From Caulobacteraceae bacterium (GTDB lineage: Bacteria > Pseudomonadota > Alphaproteobacteria > Caulobacterales > Caulobacteraceae): a stretch of DNA of 56,544 nucleotides. The stretch is from positions 1 through 56,544 of the forward strand of contig PLSW01000328.1 in NCBI GenBank assembly GCA_003165275.1, given 5' to 3'. Of this stretch, positions 42,838-51,412 are shown piece by piece (the first letter of the stretch is position 1; each line of letters starts with the position of its first letter). The position numbers and the translations under genes are program-made. The notes below the pieces were generated by a model that saw nothing but the letters and a program-made list of their open reading frames with translations, ran no database searches and was not told the origin of the DNA.

Positions 42838-44121
42838 TCAGCGCCGGCCCCTGCCGATTCCCATCCGCGCAAACTCGGCCTCCTTGTCGATGAACTGGTG
42901 CTTCAGCGCGCCCGCCACGTGCAGGAGCAGCAGACCGAGCAGGAGGAAGCCGCCCACAGTGTGCCAACTGACAAATTCCTCGTGCAGCTTGTGTTGCGGC
43001 CGCACGCCGCCCGGCTGCTCCCCGATGGCTTCGATCGGGGCGATGGTTGGTAGCGGAAACACGTTCCAGATCTTCATCGATGGCGGCGCACCTGGCGGGG
43101 GCCCTATGGCGGCGCCCGCAGGCCGAGCCCCTGGGCTGGCCCCGGCCGGCGCAGCCTGCATCGCATGCATGGCGGCGGCGCCCGGCGAGCCGGAGGGTGG
43201 ATGCGCTGATACGATCGCCCATCCGCTGAGGGGCATGAGCACCATGGCGGCATAAAGCAGGAAGTGAACAATGTGCGCGGTGTTGCGCTCCCACGGCTTC
43301 ATCGTCTCTGGATAGGCCGGCGGCTCGTTGAGAAGTCTCCAGACGACCCGCGCCACGCCCACGCCGGACGGCGTGCCCATGACGAGTACGTCTCCGGGCA
43401 GGAACGTCATGACCTGCGAAAGGAGCGCGATCGTCTCGGCCACACTGAAGATCATGTCCGCGGTATCGGCGTTTTGGACGACTTCACCATTGAGTCGGGT
43501 CTGAAGCCTCAGTCCGCTGGCGCCGGGGGGCAGCTCATCAGCGGTGACGAACTCCGGGCCGAAGGCGCCGGTCGCATCGAAGTTCTTCCCGACCGTCCAC
43601 TGAGGCGTTCGCCGCTGGTAGTCGCGGATGGAGCCGTCGTTGAAGACGCTGTAGCCCGCGACAATCGAGAGCGCCCGCTCCTTAGGGACATGTCGACCCG
43701 CCCGACCGATCACAACCGCCAGCTCGCCCTCATAGTCCAGCTGATCCGAGATCAGGGGGCGGACAAGAGGCGCTTCGGCCGGAATCAAGGACGTAAGGGC
43801 GCGAAGGAAAACCACAGGATAGTCCGGGCGCGAACTTGGTCCCTCGGCTATGTGAGCGGCATAGTTGAGCCCAAGACAGACCACCTTTCCGGGTTGGCGG
43901 ACCGGTAGCTGCGGCGTGATCGACGAGAGGGGCAGGCGCGCCTTGGCCGTCGATCGTTCAACGGCTGCGCGGACTGCATCAAAACCGGCGTCCCCCAACG
44001 CCAATAACTCCGACACACCGACAGGCAGACGCGAATCAACGGCTTGGAGATCGACGACCTCGTGCTCAATTCTGACGCCTAGACGGGCGGCTCCATCATG
44101 CTGAAACGCCAAGAACCTCAA
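42838..44121 (-). CDS. Chimeric FAH-family hydrolase / cytochrome b561 fragment
   Basis: A 427-aa fusion starting at TTG 44121 after GGGGGG. Residues 1 to about 257 are an FAH-family hydrolase: VVCLGLNYAAH, LDYEGELAVVIG with metal Glu residues, and GDVLVMGTPSGVGVAR. There the FAH chain stops about 30 residues short. From about residue 258 (near nt 43347) the sequence becomes cytochrome b561-like from after its second helix: VVWRLLNEPPAYP, HIVHFLLYAAMVLMPLSGW, HEEFVSWHTVGGFLLLGLLL, HVAGALKHQF. The first two b561 helices with their His ligands are missing. An in-frame deletion joining two genes is the simplest reading. Whether either half works is unknown. Confidence 0.75.
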   Translation of the reverse strand: MRFLAFQHDGAARLGVRIEHEVVDLQAVDSRLPVGVSELLALGDAGFDAVRAAVERSTAKARLPLSSITPQLPVRQPGKVVCLGLNYAAHIAEGPSSRPDYPVVFLRALTSLIPAEAPLVRPLISDQLDYEGELAVVIGRAGRHVPKERALSIVAGYSVFNDGSIRDYQRRTPQWTVGKNFDATGAFGPEFVTADELPPGASGLRLQTRLNGEVVQNADTADMIFSVAETIALLSQVMTFLPGDVLVMGTPSGVGVARVVWRLLNEPPAYPETMKPWERNTAHIVHFLLYAAMVLMPLSGWAIVSAHPPSGSPGAAAMHAMQAAPAGASPGARPAGAAIGPPPGAPPSMKIWNVFPLPTIAPIEAIGEQPGGVRPQHKLHEEFVSWHTVGGFLLLGLLLLHVAGALKHQFIDKEAEFARMGIGRGRR

Positions 44122-44581
44122 TCTGATTCCCCCCGGTCATGAGCTGACCGCCCCCTAAAATGAAGCTGCGTTCTTGAATCTGGCCCGCATCGACCGCGCG
44201 TTTTGCACGCGTCCCAGACATCGCCGCCGTCGCTCCCTGGCGGAAACCATTGGCGCCATCGGGCAATCTGAAACAGCATAATAATTCGCGAGGCATATGC
44301 TTTGCAGATGTAAGCTTACCAACGTCAGAGTTCATGATCCCAGGCTGCGTGCTCGTCCGCAGTCTCTGGACCCCGCCAGACTTGCATGATCGGGGCCATG
44401 ATCTGGTTCGCTAAGATGACCGAATTATTATATTGGCCGGCCTAGGCTGCGCACCGTTAGATGGGGAAGGTGCCCGTCATCAGCGCCCGCCATTTTGTGA
44501 CAGGGGGCGCACCGGCCGCCGCCGCTCCCCCGACACGCGCACTTCGGCGCCCAAGATTAGATAACCGACGGAGGAGGCGCT
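44122..44581. other. Divergent intergenic region, no gene seen
   Basis: The 460 bp between the FAH/b561 chimera (leftward) and the MFS gene (rightward) should hold both promoters. GGAGGAGGCGC lies immediately before the TTG start of the MFS gene. I found no shared 40-bp element and no convincing coding frame. Confidence 0.4.
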
Positions 44582-45940
44582 TTGAATCCGGATATCGATC
44601 ACAGCCCTGAGGTCTGCGCCCGCGTCGCCCGTCGCATACTGCCGGCTTTGGCGCTGTTGTATGTGTTCAGTTCGTTAGATCGCGCCAATGTCGGTTTCGC
44701 GGCGCCGCAAATGAACGCCGATCTTGGCTTTGACCCCGCCGTCTACGGCTTTGGCGTGGGGATTTTCTTCGTGGGCTACCTTGCTCTGCAGCTGCCGAGC
44801 GTCTGGCTTCTGAAACGCATCGGCGCACGCCTCTGGATCACCGGCACTGTGGTGCTTTGGGGGATCATCGCCACGCTGGGGGTGGCGATCCACGACCAAG
44901 GAAGCTTCTATCTCAACCGGCTGCTGCTCGGCATGGCCGAAGCCGGATTCGCGCCCGGAATGACCTATTACATAAGCCGATGGCTGCCCAGCGCCTATCG
45001 CGGTCGAGCGATGGGCTTCACCATGCTGTCCGTTCCCGTTTCGATGATGATCGGCGGGCCGCTGTCTGGGGCGCTCCTTTCGTTTCATCCGCTGGGCCTT
45101 GCGGGTTGGCGCTGGATGTTCTTGGTCGAGGGCCTCCCCCCGCTGCTGCTCGGGCTGTTCGCGTTCGCCTGGTTCCAGGACGAACCCGATAAAGCAACTT
45201 GGCTGACACAGAATCAGCGCCAGTGGATCGCCGCCGTTCTGGCGAAAGAAGACGCTGATGCGCGACAAGGCGCGCGTTCTGGATCTCAGTTGAATTGGAT
45301 GCTGTCGCGGCGCGTTTGGACATACGCCCTGATCTGGTTCACGTTCACCGGCGGGTCCTACGGACTGATGTACTGGTTGCCCGAAACGCTTCACCGCTCG
45401 GGGATTCATAGCGCCCAGCTGATTGGATTGCTGACCGTCGCTCCCTGGGCCGGCGTCGCGGCCGGAATGATCCTGAACGGTCGCCATTCCGACCTTACGG
45501 GGGAGCGGATCTGGCACCTCGCCGGCGCGGCGCTCCTCGGGGCGGTCGCGCTCTTGGCGACGATCATGACGCCCATCGGCTGGCCGGCGCTGCTGCTGCT
45601 TAGCCTTTCCGGCTTGGGCATGGGGGGCGCCCTTGGACTGTTCTGGTCCCTGCCGTCCCGTGATTTCTCTCATCAGGGCCCCAACGCGTTCGCGGTGATC
45701 AATATGTTGGGCAATACCAGCGGCGCTGTGCTGCCCGCATTGATCGGCTTGATCCTCGCTCGGACAGGCCACATTTTCCTTCCGGTGGTCCTTACCAGCG
45801 GACTATTGGCCTTAGGCGGCGTGATGATCGCCGTGGCCAAAGTCGGCGGCAGGCCATCTGCCGAACCAAGCCGCAGGCCCACGTCTATTCAACGCGCCTC
45901 AGTCGCACCGGAAATAGAGCCCGCGCAGCCCGGTGGATGA
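44582..45940 (+). CDS. MFS importer (anion:cation symporter family, aromatic-acid type)
   Basis: A 452-aa protein with about 12 hydrophobic segments. LDRANVGFAAPQMNADLGFD, YGFGVGIFFVGYLALQLPS and RLLLGMAEAGFAPGMTYYIS are typical of the ACS family that imports phthalate, hydroxyphenylacetate and similar anions. It probably imports the aromatic acid for this pathway. It starts at TTG after GGAGG. No operon partner follows on this strand until 46541. Confidence 0.88.
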   Translation: MNPDIDHSPEVCARVARRILPALALLYVFSSLDRANVGFAAPQMNADLGFDPAVYGFGVGIFFVGYLALQLPSVWLLKRIGARLWITGTVVLWGIIATLGVAIHDQGSFYLNRLLLGMAEAGFAPGMTYYISRWLPSAYRGRAMGFTMLSVPVSMMIGGPLSGALLSFHPLGLAGWRWMFLVEGLPPLLLGLFAFAWFQDEPDKATWLTQNQRQWIAAVLAKEDADARQGARSGSQLNWMLSRRVWTYALIWFTFTGGSYGLMYWLPETLHRSGIHSAQLIGLLTVAPWAGVAAGMILNGRHSDLTGERIWHLAGAALLGAVALLATIMTPIGWPALLLLSLSGLGMGGALGLFWSLPSRDFSHQGPNAFAVINMLGNTSGAVLPALIGLILARTGHIFLPVVLTSGLLALGGVMIAVAKVGGRPSAEPSRRPTSIQRASVAPEIEPAQPGG

Positions 45941-46253
45941 GTTGTGCGCGGGGCCGCCAAGGTTTGTGCAATTGCTCCACCGATCCGAACGGGCCGGCTG
46001 CTTTTTACTGATCTAATCACCTGAGTAAGGAAGACCAAAAACATTTTGGCGGCCCGGGGTCGATGCTTCGCTCGGGCGAAGAGCAGAGAACCACTTTTTC
46101 ATTTCCGCTATGAACTGAAACAACAATTGCGACAGGCAGGCTCCCTGATCTTGCAGTCGCCCATCCGCCGAACGGCGAGGAGCGGCTTAGTGATGCGGTT
46201 GTTGCTCGCTCAACAGGCATCGTCGCCGTCCGGTGCTGACATGGCTTCCAACG

Positions 46254-46390
46254 ACCTGAGCTTATGAGCTTAAGTCATATGGACACGTGATAATTATCAT
46301 TCCCAGGCTACCTTGCCCTCTCCATAGTGGTTTTCGCACGAGCCAGGCGGGGCCTCCACCCACCGCGACTTCGGCTTCGTGGCAGGAAGA
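46254..46390 (+). repeat. Repeat E2, about 137 bp, similar to 16252-16391
   Basis: The second copy of repeat E, on the same strand as E1 and 151 bp upstream of the VOC gene start. It contains the palindrome GATAATTATC (46287-46296). Apart from this repeat, the 600 bp from 45941 to 46540 contain no gene I can support. Confidence 0.55.
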
Positions 46391-46540
46391 CGTGCGCTGT
46401 GACCGGCACATCGATCGGATGAAGGGCCCCGCTCGACCTCAGTTCAGGGCTGCGCGCCGTCGGCGGTTTCGCGGACGCCTGACCGGCCGCGCCACAGCTG
46501 GAACAAAACAACTAATATAAGTATGGAAAGGGTGTTGAGG

Positions 46541-47113
46541 ATGAGTTCGCAACCGGCAGTCCAACTCGGACATGTAGGCATCTTCGTCAAAAACTTCGAA
46601 GAGATGCTTGATTTCTACACCCGCGTTTTCGGCTTTATCCTCACTGACGGCGTCAAGCCGCCGAACGAAGGGGTGGCTTTTCTGAGCGGCGACCCTGACC
46701 ACCATCACCAGCTTGTTCTGGTGGGTGGCAGAGGCGAGAGAAAAGACTCGGTGGTGCAGCAAATCTCATTTCGGTTGCCCTCCCTGGGCGCTATCAGACA
46801 ACTGCACGCCGCCTTGCAAAATGAGCCCGTCACCGAGATACGGGCCTTGACCCATGGAACCTCTTGGTCGGTCTATTTCCACGACCCCGAAGGCAATAGA
46901 GTTGAAGCCTTTACCGAGACGCCCTGGTACGTCACGCAACCTTTCGCCAGTCCGATCGACTATTCAAAGCCGGATGACGTCATCTACGCGGAAACGCTGC
47001 GCCTATGCGAAACGCTCGCCGAGTTCAAGCCGCTCCAAGACTGGAAGCAGGAGGTGGCGAGTCATCTGCTGAACAAAGAACTCGCGGAGAAAACGACAGC
47101 CGGCACGTATTAG
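46541..47113 (+). CDS. VOC-family (glyoxalase/extradiol dioxygenase-like) protein
   Basis: A 190-aa protein with the VOC fold: QLGHVGIFVKNFEEMLDFYT with the first metal His, HHHQLVLVGG with a second, and DPEGNRVEAF with the metal Glu. These are the usual ligands of extradiol dioxygenases and glyoxalases, so it may cleave a catechol-type ring. ATG 46541 is preferred (AAAGG upstream); ATG 46523 is possible. It follows repeat E2. Confidence 0.84.
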   Translation: MSSQPAVQLGHVGIFVKNFEEMLDFYTRVFGFILTDGVKPPNEGVAFLSGDPDHHHQLVLVGGRGERKDSVVQQISFRLPSLGAIRQLHAALQNEPVTEIRALTHGTSWSVYFHDPEGNRVEAFTETPWYVTQPFASPIDYSKPDDVIYAETLRLCETLAEFKPLQDWKQEVASHLLNKELAEKTTAGTY

Positions 47114-47154
47114 GCAGCGTTTCGAAAACCGGTTCACCCCTTCCTAGACGCGCT

Positions 47155-48093
47155 CTAGAAATTGACGCGATCCGCCCCTTTAAGGTCGAGCATCTCGCGC
47201 GCATCCCGTGGCGTTGCTACGGAATAACCAAGCTCTTCGATGATCCTTCGGACCTTCCTCACCTGGTCGGCATTGCTCTTCGCGAGCTCACCGCGGCCGA
47301 TGTAGAGGTTGTCCTCAAGTCCGACACGCATATTGCCCCCGAGCATCGCGGCCTGAGTGCAAAACGACATCTGATGCCGACCAGCGCCGAGCACGGACCA
47401 AACATAATCGTCGCCGAATAGCCTATCAGCCGTGCGCTTCATAAAGATCAGGTTATCGGCGTCAGCGCCAATGCCGCCCAGAATCCCGAAAATGAATTGC
47501 AGAAAGTATGGCGGCTTGAACAGGCCGCGATCGACTAGATGTGCAAGGTTGTAGAGATGCCCAACATCGTAGCATTCATGCTCGAACTTGGTGCCGTGAC
47601 CTTCGCCCAACAACTGGTAGATGTGGTCAATATCACGGAAAGAATTTCTGAAGATAAAGTCATCGGAATTCCGAATGAATGATTCTTCCCAGTCGTGTTT
47701 CCAGGTCTTATACTTATCCGCCATCTGATATAGCGCGAAGTTCATCGTGCCCATGTTGAGTGAGCACATTTCCGGCGACATCGCGAGTGGCGCCGCCAGC
47801 CGTTGTTCGAGCGACATGTTCATACCGCCGCCCGTCGTAATATTCAAAACAGCGTCGCACTCTTGCTTAATTCTCGGCAAAAACTGCATGAATATACTGG
47901 GGTCGGGCGTCGGCCGCCCGTCATTCGGGTCGCGGGCGTGAAGGTGCAAAATCGCGGCGCCGGCTTCCACCGCTTCGATTGACTGCTCGACGATCTGGTC
48001 GGGCGTGATGGGCAGGAAGTCCGACATGGTGGGCGTGTGGACCGAACCGGTCACCGCGCAGGTGATGATGACCTTGTTGTTTTGCTTGCTCAT
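47155..48093 (-). CDS. BKACE-family beta-keto acid cleavage enzyme (DUF849)
   Basis: A 312-aa TIM-barrel protein. VIITCAVTGSVHTPTMSDFL followed by PITPDQIVEQSI and AAILHLHARDPNDGRPTPD are the hallmarks of the BKACE family, with His residues that bind zinc. BKACE enzymes cleave beta-keto acids with acetyl-CoA. A role in splitting an aliphatic side chain or ring-cleavage product is inferred. GGAGC precedes the ATG; copy C of the shared element lies 255 bp upstream. Confidence 0.92.
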   Translation of the reverse strand: MSKQNNKVIITCAVTGSVHTPTMSDFLPITPDQIVEQSIEAVEAGAAILHLHARDPNDGRPTPDPSIFMQFLPRIKQECDAVLNITTGGGMNMSLEQRLAAPLAMSPEMCSLNMGTMNFALYQMADKYKTWKHDWEESFIRNSDDFIFRNSFRDIDHIYQLLGEGHGTKFEHECYDVGHLYNLAHLVDRGLFKPPYFLQFIFGILGGIGADADNLIFMKRTADRLFGDDYVWSVLGAGRHQMSFCTQAAMLGGNMRVGLEDNLYIGRGELAKSNADQVRKVRRIIEELGYSVATPRDAREMLDLKGADRVNF

Positions 48094-48347
48094 GTCGTTC
48101 GCTCCATGCTTGCTTCGTCCGGTTGCCGGAACGCGGCGATCCCGTCAGAAAACCTTGTGTTTGCTCTCGACGCGCCGGCATGGACGCCGGTTTGCAACAA
48201 CGGCCCTGCCCCACAAGCGATCGCAGAACCAAAAAAGCCCGCGGCGAGGAATCCGCCGCGGACGGTTCGCGCTAAGACAGAGGGGCGCGCGTTGAATGGG
48301 GCCGCTTTTTGTTGATCAGACGGTAGGATTTCCCCGGAGAGGGGCAA

Positions 48348-48387
48348 GCGCAAATTTTCGATTACGCTCCAAGCTTTTTCGCTATCC
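48348..48387 (-). promoter_or_regulatory. Shared 40-bp upstream element, copy C
   Basis: Minus strand reads GGATAGCGAAAAAGCT ... AATCGAAAATTTGCGC, half-sites 21 bp apart. It lies 255 bp upstream of the BKACE start and shares the outer TCCCCGGAGA with copy A, although a 2-bp length difference lies between core and flank. The rest of 48094-48547 contains no gene that I can support. Confidence 0.65.
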
Positions 48388-48547
48388 GTTCAGGCGGTTC
48401 CAGACCCGAACCGAAGACCGCCCTTTCGACGCCGCGCCTTGTCATCTTCGCAGCGGCGACCTAGCCGGGCGCAACCGCTGCGAGCGACAAGACCGCACGA
48501 GCTAGGCGGCGCAGGCCGGCGACAGGAGGGCGCATAGGATCGCTGTT

Positions 48548-49498
48548 CTATGACGCCGGTGAGGCGTCCAATGCGCCAGGCTTCCCGTGCGCCTGAAGGG
48601 ATGTGACCTCCTCATTCAAACATTCAATGAAATGCGGAATGTGAGCCGTTGCTTTGGTAACCGCGCGGCGGGTGAGCGCGCCTATCGGCCGGAGCCAGAT
48701 CTCACTAGCGTCACGGAGGACGACGAGTTGCCCTGCATTGAGCTCCATCGCGAAGATTTCTCGAGGAAGAAGCGTCACCCAATCGCCGCGGCTTAGCAGG
48801 AGCCCACGGATGAGTTCGGTCGACAAGGTCTCCGCCCTAGCCGTCGGTATCGGCATCTCAAGGGAGGCGAAAGCGCGAGAAAGATCAGCATACCGCCCGG
48901 ATCCTTTTGGCGGCAGCACCCAGGACGCTTTGAGCAACGCTTCGGTATCGACCGACGCCTCGCACGCCAGTCGACTTGCCGCGCCGCTGACAATCACGAA
49001 GTCATCATAATACAATAGATGCTGGCAGATCTCGTTCGGAATAGGGCTGCCGAGATGGGAGACGATAATATCGAGCTCGCCCCTCACAAGGCTTTGGAGG
49101 AGATCGTCGAACTGCCCCGTCTGTACCACGGCCCGGCAGCTGGCGCTGTTGCTCAAGAAACGGGTGATTGCGCCTGGAACAAACGCCCCCGCCGTCGCTG
49201 GGCTGGCTCCAATGAGCAAATCGACCATCGACCTGGCCTTAACAATGCGATCAAACTCGCGCTCGGCGGAAATGGCTTCCGCACGGACGAGGCGCGCCAG
49301 GCTCGCGAGAACCTCTCCCTCCTCGGTTAATCTGACACCCCAGGGAAAGCGCTCAAGCAGCGGCGCCTTCATGCGCAATTCGAGCTCGCGCACCGTTCGG
49401 GAAACCGCCGACTGCGCCACGTTTCTGAGCTTGGACGCGGCGTTAATGCTGCCTTGCTCCGCAACATCCAAAAGCAGCATTAAGTAATTGTAGTTCAT
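48548..49498 (-). CDS. LysR-family transcription regulator
   Basis: A 316-aa LysR regulator. The N-terminal helix-turn-helix is QGSINAASKLRNVAQSAVSR followed by TVRELELRMKAPLLERFPWG; the substrate-binding domain follows. It lies upstream of BKACE on the same strand, with copy C in the 454-bp gap, so BKACE is a plausible target. It is also a candidate to bind the shared element; no direct evidence. Confidence 0.9.
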   Translation of the reverse strand: MNYNYLMLLLDVAEQGSINAASKLRNVAQSAVSRTVRELELRMKAPLLERFPWGVRLTEEGEVLASLARLVRAEAISAEREFDRIVKARSMVDLLIGASPATAGAFVPGAITRFLSNSASCRAVVQTGQFDDLLQSLVRGELDIIVSHLGSPIPNEICQHLLYYDDFVIVSGAASRLACEASVDTEALLKASWVLPPKGSGRYADLSRAFASLEMPIPTARAETLSTELIRGLLLSRGDWVTLLPREIFAMELNAGQLVVLRDASEIWLRPIGALTRRAVTKATAHIPHFIECLNEEVTSLQAHGKPGALDASPAS

Positions 49499-49981
49499 CT
49501 GATATGCCCAGGCGAGATAATACAGGCACGATCTTATCTCTTTATGAGGCCGGACTCAACACTATCGTGCCCGCTCATCCCGGACCTAGCTGGTCGAGAT
49601 GATCTAGGAGCCGATCCCAAGGCCGAGCGTCTGACGCATAGTCGGTGCGCCGCAGCCCTGATTCCCACGCTGGACTCAGCGCGCCCCTCCGGCGCTCCGC
49701 CGGTTCGACCCGAGGGTAGCCCACAAAACTCGGGCGACCGCCCAGAAATGGCCGCTTACGCGGCGGCAAGGCTCGTTCTTCAAACCACTAAAACGCCCCG
49801 GGGCCACCGGCTCCGGTGAGAGCGACCCCCTGCAACTTGCGGTTAAAGCTTAGCTGTGCGTTTTCGATAGGAAAGCGACACAAGGTCGTGTTCTATTCAT
49901 AAGCGCACTTGACCCTAGGTTGTTCCCGGACTCTCGTGGCGCGCCCGATTTTAGCGGGCTGGACCAGGAAGGCGCCGAACG
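49499..49981. other. Non-coding/rearranged stretch with remnant ahead of the trbC fragment
   Basis: No complete gene is visible. The last part, about 49853-49984, is open on the plus strand and ends ...SGLDQEGAER with a TGA that overlaps the trbC-fragment ATG (ATGA). This looks like the C-terminus of an upstream transfer gene that I cannot identify. A GC-rich hairpin CACCGG-CT-CCGGTG lies near 49804-49817. The rest shows no structure I recognise. Confidence 0.35.
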
Positions 49982-50145
49982 ATGATTTCTCCCCGCCAAC
50001 TCACCGGCGCTGCGTCACGCCTCAAGCATCGATCACAGACAGCCGTGATCGGCGCCGGCGTCATGCTGATGTTGGCAACCCCCGCCTGGGCGTCCGGCAG
50101 CGGCACGGCCATGCCGTGGGAAGGCCCGCTCACCACAATCATGAA
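49982..50145 (+). pseudogene. N-terminal fragment of a second trbC/virB2, cut by a transposon end
   Basis: The frame encodes MISPRQLTGAASRLKHRSQT, a signal peptide ending ATPAWASG, and MPWEGPLTTIM, a strong TrbC/VirB2 signature. It stops being pilin-like at 50146, exactly where the inverted repeat begins. The remainder of the pilin gene is not present at the other end of the transposon. It is unrelated to the plasmid's own trbC at the sequence level, so it comes from another conjugative element. Confidence 0.72.
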
Positions 50146-50183
50146 GAGGGCAGCGCGACATTTGCTCGCTAAACAACGCCAAG
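50146..50183 (+). repeat. Inner left inverted repeat of the small transposon
   Basis: Identical to 11344-11381. It begins GAGGGCAGCGCGACATTTG and interrupts the trbC fragment. It is the alternative left end that transposase could use to move only the 4.46-kb unit. Confidence 0.88.
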
Positions 50184-50234
50184 GGCGAACGGAACGGGAA
50201 CTGACCGGAGGCGCTTTTTGGTCTGGCCGTGGCT

Positions 50235-50762
50235 TTAGCCCGTCGCACTCATGCGCTGCACAAAAGCTGTCTTTCCTGCGGTGTAGTCGCTCCTCGTCAC
50301 TGTGCTCGCCGCCAATTTCAGTTTGAGCGCTTCATAGGCGGCCCGCACGTCGGGTTCACTTCGCAACCGGTCTCGAAAGCGCAAGGATCGGCGCCACTGC
50401 TCCCCGCCGTAGACCACCACATGAGCGAGATGGGTTCGGGCCCTTCCCCGCCCAAAGATGTGGTGTTCGGGTATCCCCTGGTCCCCTGCATAGTCATAGC
50501 CAAGGCCCGCCATAGGCTCGATGAAACTCATGCCGTCGCGAATGTCTGCGACCCCAATTTGAAGATCGATGATCGGCTTTGCCCGAAGTCCGGGAACGGC
50601 TGTGCTGCCATAATGCTCGATCGCCAACGCCCGGTCACCAAGCGCCGCTTTGATCCGAGCAGCTTCCTCGGCGAAAGCCAGCGGCCACGACGAATTGTAT
50701 TCGACCAGTCGGTTCACGCCTTGCTCAAGACCAAGGCCGTACATTGGATTGAGGTCATGCAT
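50235..50762 (-). CDS. GrpB-family (UPF0157) nucleotidyltransferase-like passenger protein
   Basis: A 175-aa protein. VEYNSSWPLAFAEEAARIKA, ALAIEHYGSTAVPGLRAKPI with IDLQIGV, and the typical HHIFGRGRARTHLAHVV are GrpB/UPF0157 family blocks. The family has a nucleotidyltransferase-like fold and no firmly known function to me. AGGTGA precedes the ATG. It is a passenger in the transposon; the terminal 16 codons are duplicated at 11433-11483. Confidence 0.88.
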   Translation of the reverse strand: MHDLNPMYGLGLEQGVNRLVEYNSSWPLAFAEEAARIKAALGDRALAIEHYGSTAVPGLRAKPIIDLQIGVADIRDGMSFIEPMAGLGYDYAGDQGIPEHHIFGRGRARTHLAHVVVYGGEQWRRSLRFRDRLRSEPDVRAAYEALKLKLAASTVTRSDYTAGKTAFVQRMSATG

Positions 50763-50848
50763 CGTTTCACCTTGGAGGCTGGGCGAGTCTCACTTTATCG
50801 GATGCTCTGCATGTCCCAGGTCACCCGACGCCGCCGTTGGTGGCTTCG

Positions 50849-51412
50849 CTATGAGGCCTTGCGAGTCACTCCAGCGGCAGCAACCTCGCGATAAACCGTC
50901 GATCGACCAAGGCCGAGCTGGCTAGCAGCCTTGGTCGGCGACAGTCCCGCTTCAACCAATCTCAGCGCAGCCTGCACCTTGTCGACATCGACAGGCTGAC
51001 GGCCGGGCAACTTCCCTCTCGCCCTCGCGGCAGCGATACCGTCCTTCGTCCGCTCGGCGATCAGTCTGCGCTCGAAATGCGCGATGGCGCCGAACACATG
51101 GAAGATCAGCTCGCCGGCGGCCGAGGAGGTGTCGATCTTTTCCTCAAGGCTGAGCAGGGCGACGTCGCGCACCTTCAGCTTTTCGACTATCGAGATGAGT
51201 TCGGCGAGGGAGCGGCCGAGCCGGTCGAGGCGGACGACAGCCAAGGTGTCGCCTTTGCGGGCGTAGGCGAGAAGCTCTGTCAGGCCCGGCCGGTCCATCG
51301 ATTTGCCTGAGCGCACGTCGGTGAACACCCTGATTGCTCCGGCTTCTTCGAGACGCATGGTCTGGCCGGCGACGTCCTGGTCGCCTGTGCTGACGCGGGC
51401 ATATCCGAGCAC
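50849..51412 (-). CDS. tnpR: Serine resolvase TnpR (small transposon)
   Basis: A 187-aa serine recombinase. LGYARVSTGDQD includes the catalytic Ser near residue 8; the core has VVRLDRLGRSLAELI, followed by FGAIAHFERRLIAERTKDGI and a C-terminal helix-turn-helix GLSPTKAASQLGLGRSTVYR. I place the start near GTG 51412, just after GGTGGGAG; the frame extends to 51568 across the res-like region. It resolves cointegrates of this element. Confidence 0.92.
   Translation of the reverse strand: MLGYARVSTGDQDVAGQTMRLEEAGAIRVFTDVRSGKSMDRPGLTELLAYARKGDTLAVVRLDRLGRSLAELISIVEKLKVRDVALLSLEEKIDTSSAAGELIFHVFGAIAHFERRLIAERTKDGIAAARARGKLPGRQPVDVDKVQAALRLVEAGLSPTKAASQLGLGRSTVYREVAAAGVTRKAS

Noticed and set aside
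49630-49715. A T-arm-like GGTTCGACCC that could suggest a tRNA
   Set aside because: No acceptor stem, anticodon arm or D arm could be assembled around it on either strand.
49982-50326. A 114-codon frame reading from the trbC start through the transposon end
   Set aside because: Pilin similarity stops exactly at the inverted repeat (50146); the rest is transposon end sequence, so it is a truncated gene and not a fusion protein.
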